Positions 63,947 to 64,000 of a stretch of 64,000 bases of DNA are shown piece after piece (the first letter of the stretch is position 1; every line of letters starts with the position of its first letter). Below the pieces are notes generated by a model, which was not told where the DNA came from, searched no databases, and saw only the letters and a list, made by a program, of their open reading frames with translations. This DNA comes from Peribacillus glennii (GTDB lineage: Bacteria; Bacillota; Bacilli; Bacillales; DSM-1321). The stretch lies in contig NZ_QVTD01000005.1 in the NCBI RefSeq assembly GCF_003429105.1, positions 1-64,000 on the forward strand. The letters are read 5' to 3'. The translations under genes and the position numbers were made by a program.

Positions 63947-64000
63947 TTTCGTACACCTCCTTTTCATATTATTCTATCTTACAGGCTTGCCCTGTTAAAT

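Noticed and set aside
1-64000. CRISPR array, prophage or toxin-antitoxin system
   Set aside because: No regularly spaced identical repeats, no phage structural or integrase genes, and no recognisable toxin-antitoxin pair were seen.

Overview
The window is a low-GC Firmicute chromosome segment, almost certainly from a spore-forming Bacillaceae. It carries spore genes (a gerA-type germinant receptor operon, cwlJ, a SleL/YaaH-type lysin, a YteA-type protein). It also has several blocks that match the gene content of the Bacillus subtilis chromosome: des-desK-desR, cysL/cysJI, ywnA-ywnB, and a long run yugN-pgi-yugJ-yuzA-yugI-alaT-alaR-yugF-yugE-patB-kapB-kapD. Breaks and decayed genes between these blocks show it is a relative, not B. 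subtilis itself.

Region by region. 1-370: the 5' tip of a 16S rRNA gene (minus strand) with its leader, boxA-like element and a consensus promoter. 420-3340: a small membrane protein, a decayed IS150-type element that split a terminator, an EamA transporter and an MgtC-type protein. 3387-6040: tRNA-Ala(GGC), then a gene-poor stretch with a PaaG-type enoyl-CoA hydratase and a small membrane protein, ending in a degraded copy of the tRNA 3' half (candidate old integration scar). 6377-10718: a small ORF, yeeI, and the cold-responsive desaturase with its two-component system. 10847-19972: a frameshifted GGDEF gene, the gerABC-type operon, a broken Sco gene, a large hybrid kinase and cwlJ. 20136-33442: amino acid permease, DUF4349 lipoprotein, a two-module secreted nucleotidase, a ZIP-like protein, sulfite reductase with its divergent activator CysL, and ywnA-ywnB with paired operators. 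33653-39862: the least familiar region, an ATP-grasp ligase with two full-length paralogs that carry a papain-like Gln/Cys/His/Asn pattern, and a divergent acetyltransferase. 39961-47503: DUF3006 protein, chemotaxis receptor, a broken permease, YfnA-type permease, uppP with an apparent AUU start, a DUF421 protein and a spore cortex lysin. 47737-63946: the yug/kap block, plus rocD, a YvbH-type protein, a cyclophilin and two small membrane proteins.

How the genes work together. DesK and DesR sense membrane fluidity and switch on Des. CysL would activate cysJI to reduce sulfite to sulfide. AlaR and AlaT handle alanine synthesis, PatB and the cysJI products belong to sulfur amino acid metabolism, and the germination genes act in spore revival. 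The ATP-grasp/papain-like cluster has no function I can assign. Its gene pair spacing (6 nt) and the ligase-plus-thiol-hydrolase pairing suggest a peptide- or amide-bond-forming pathway, which is inference only.
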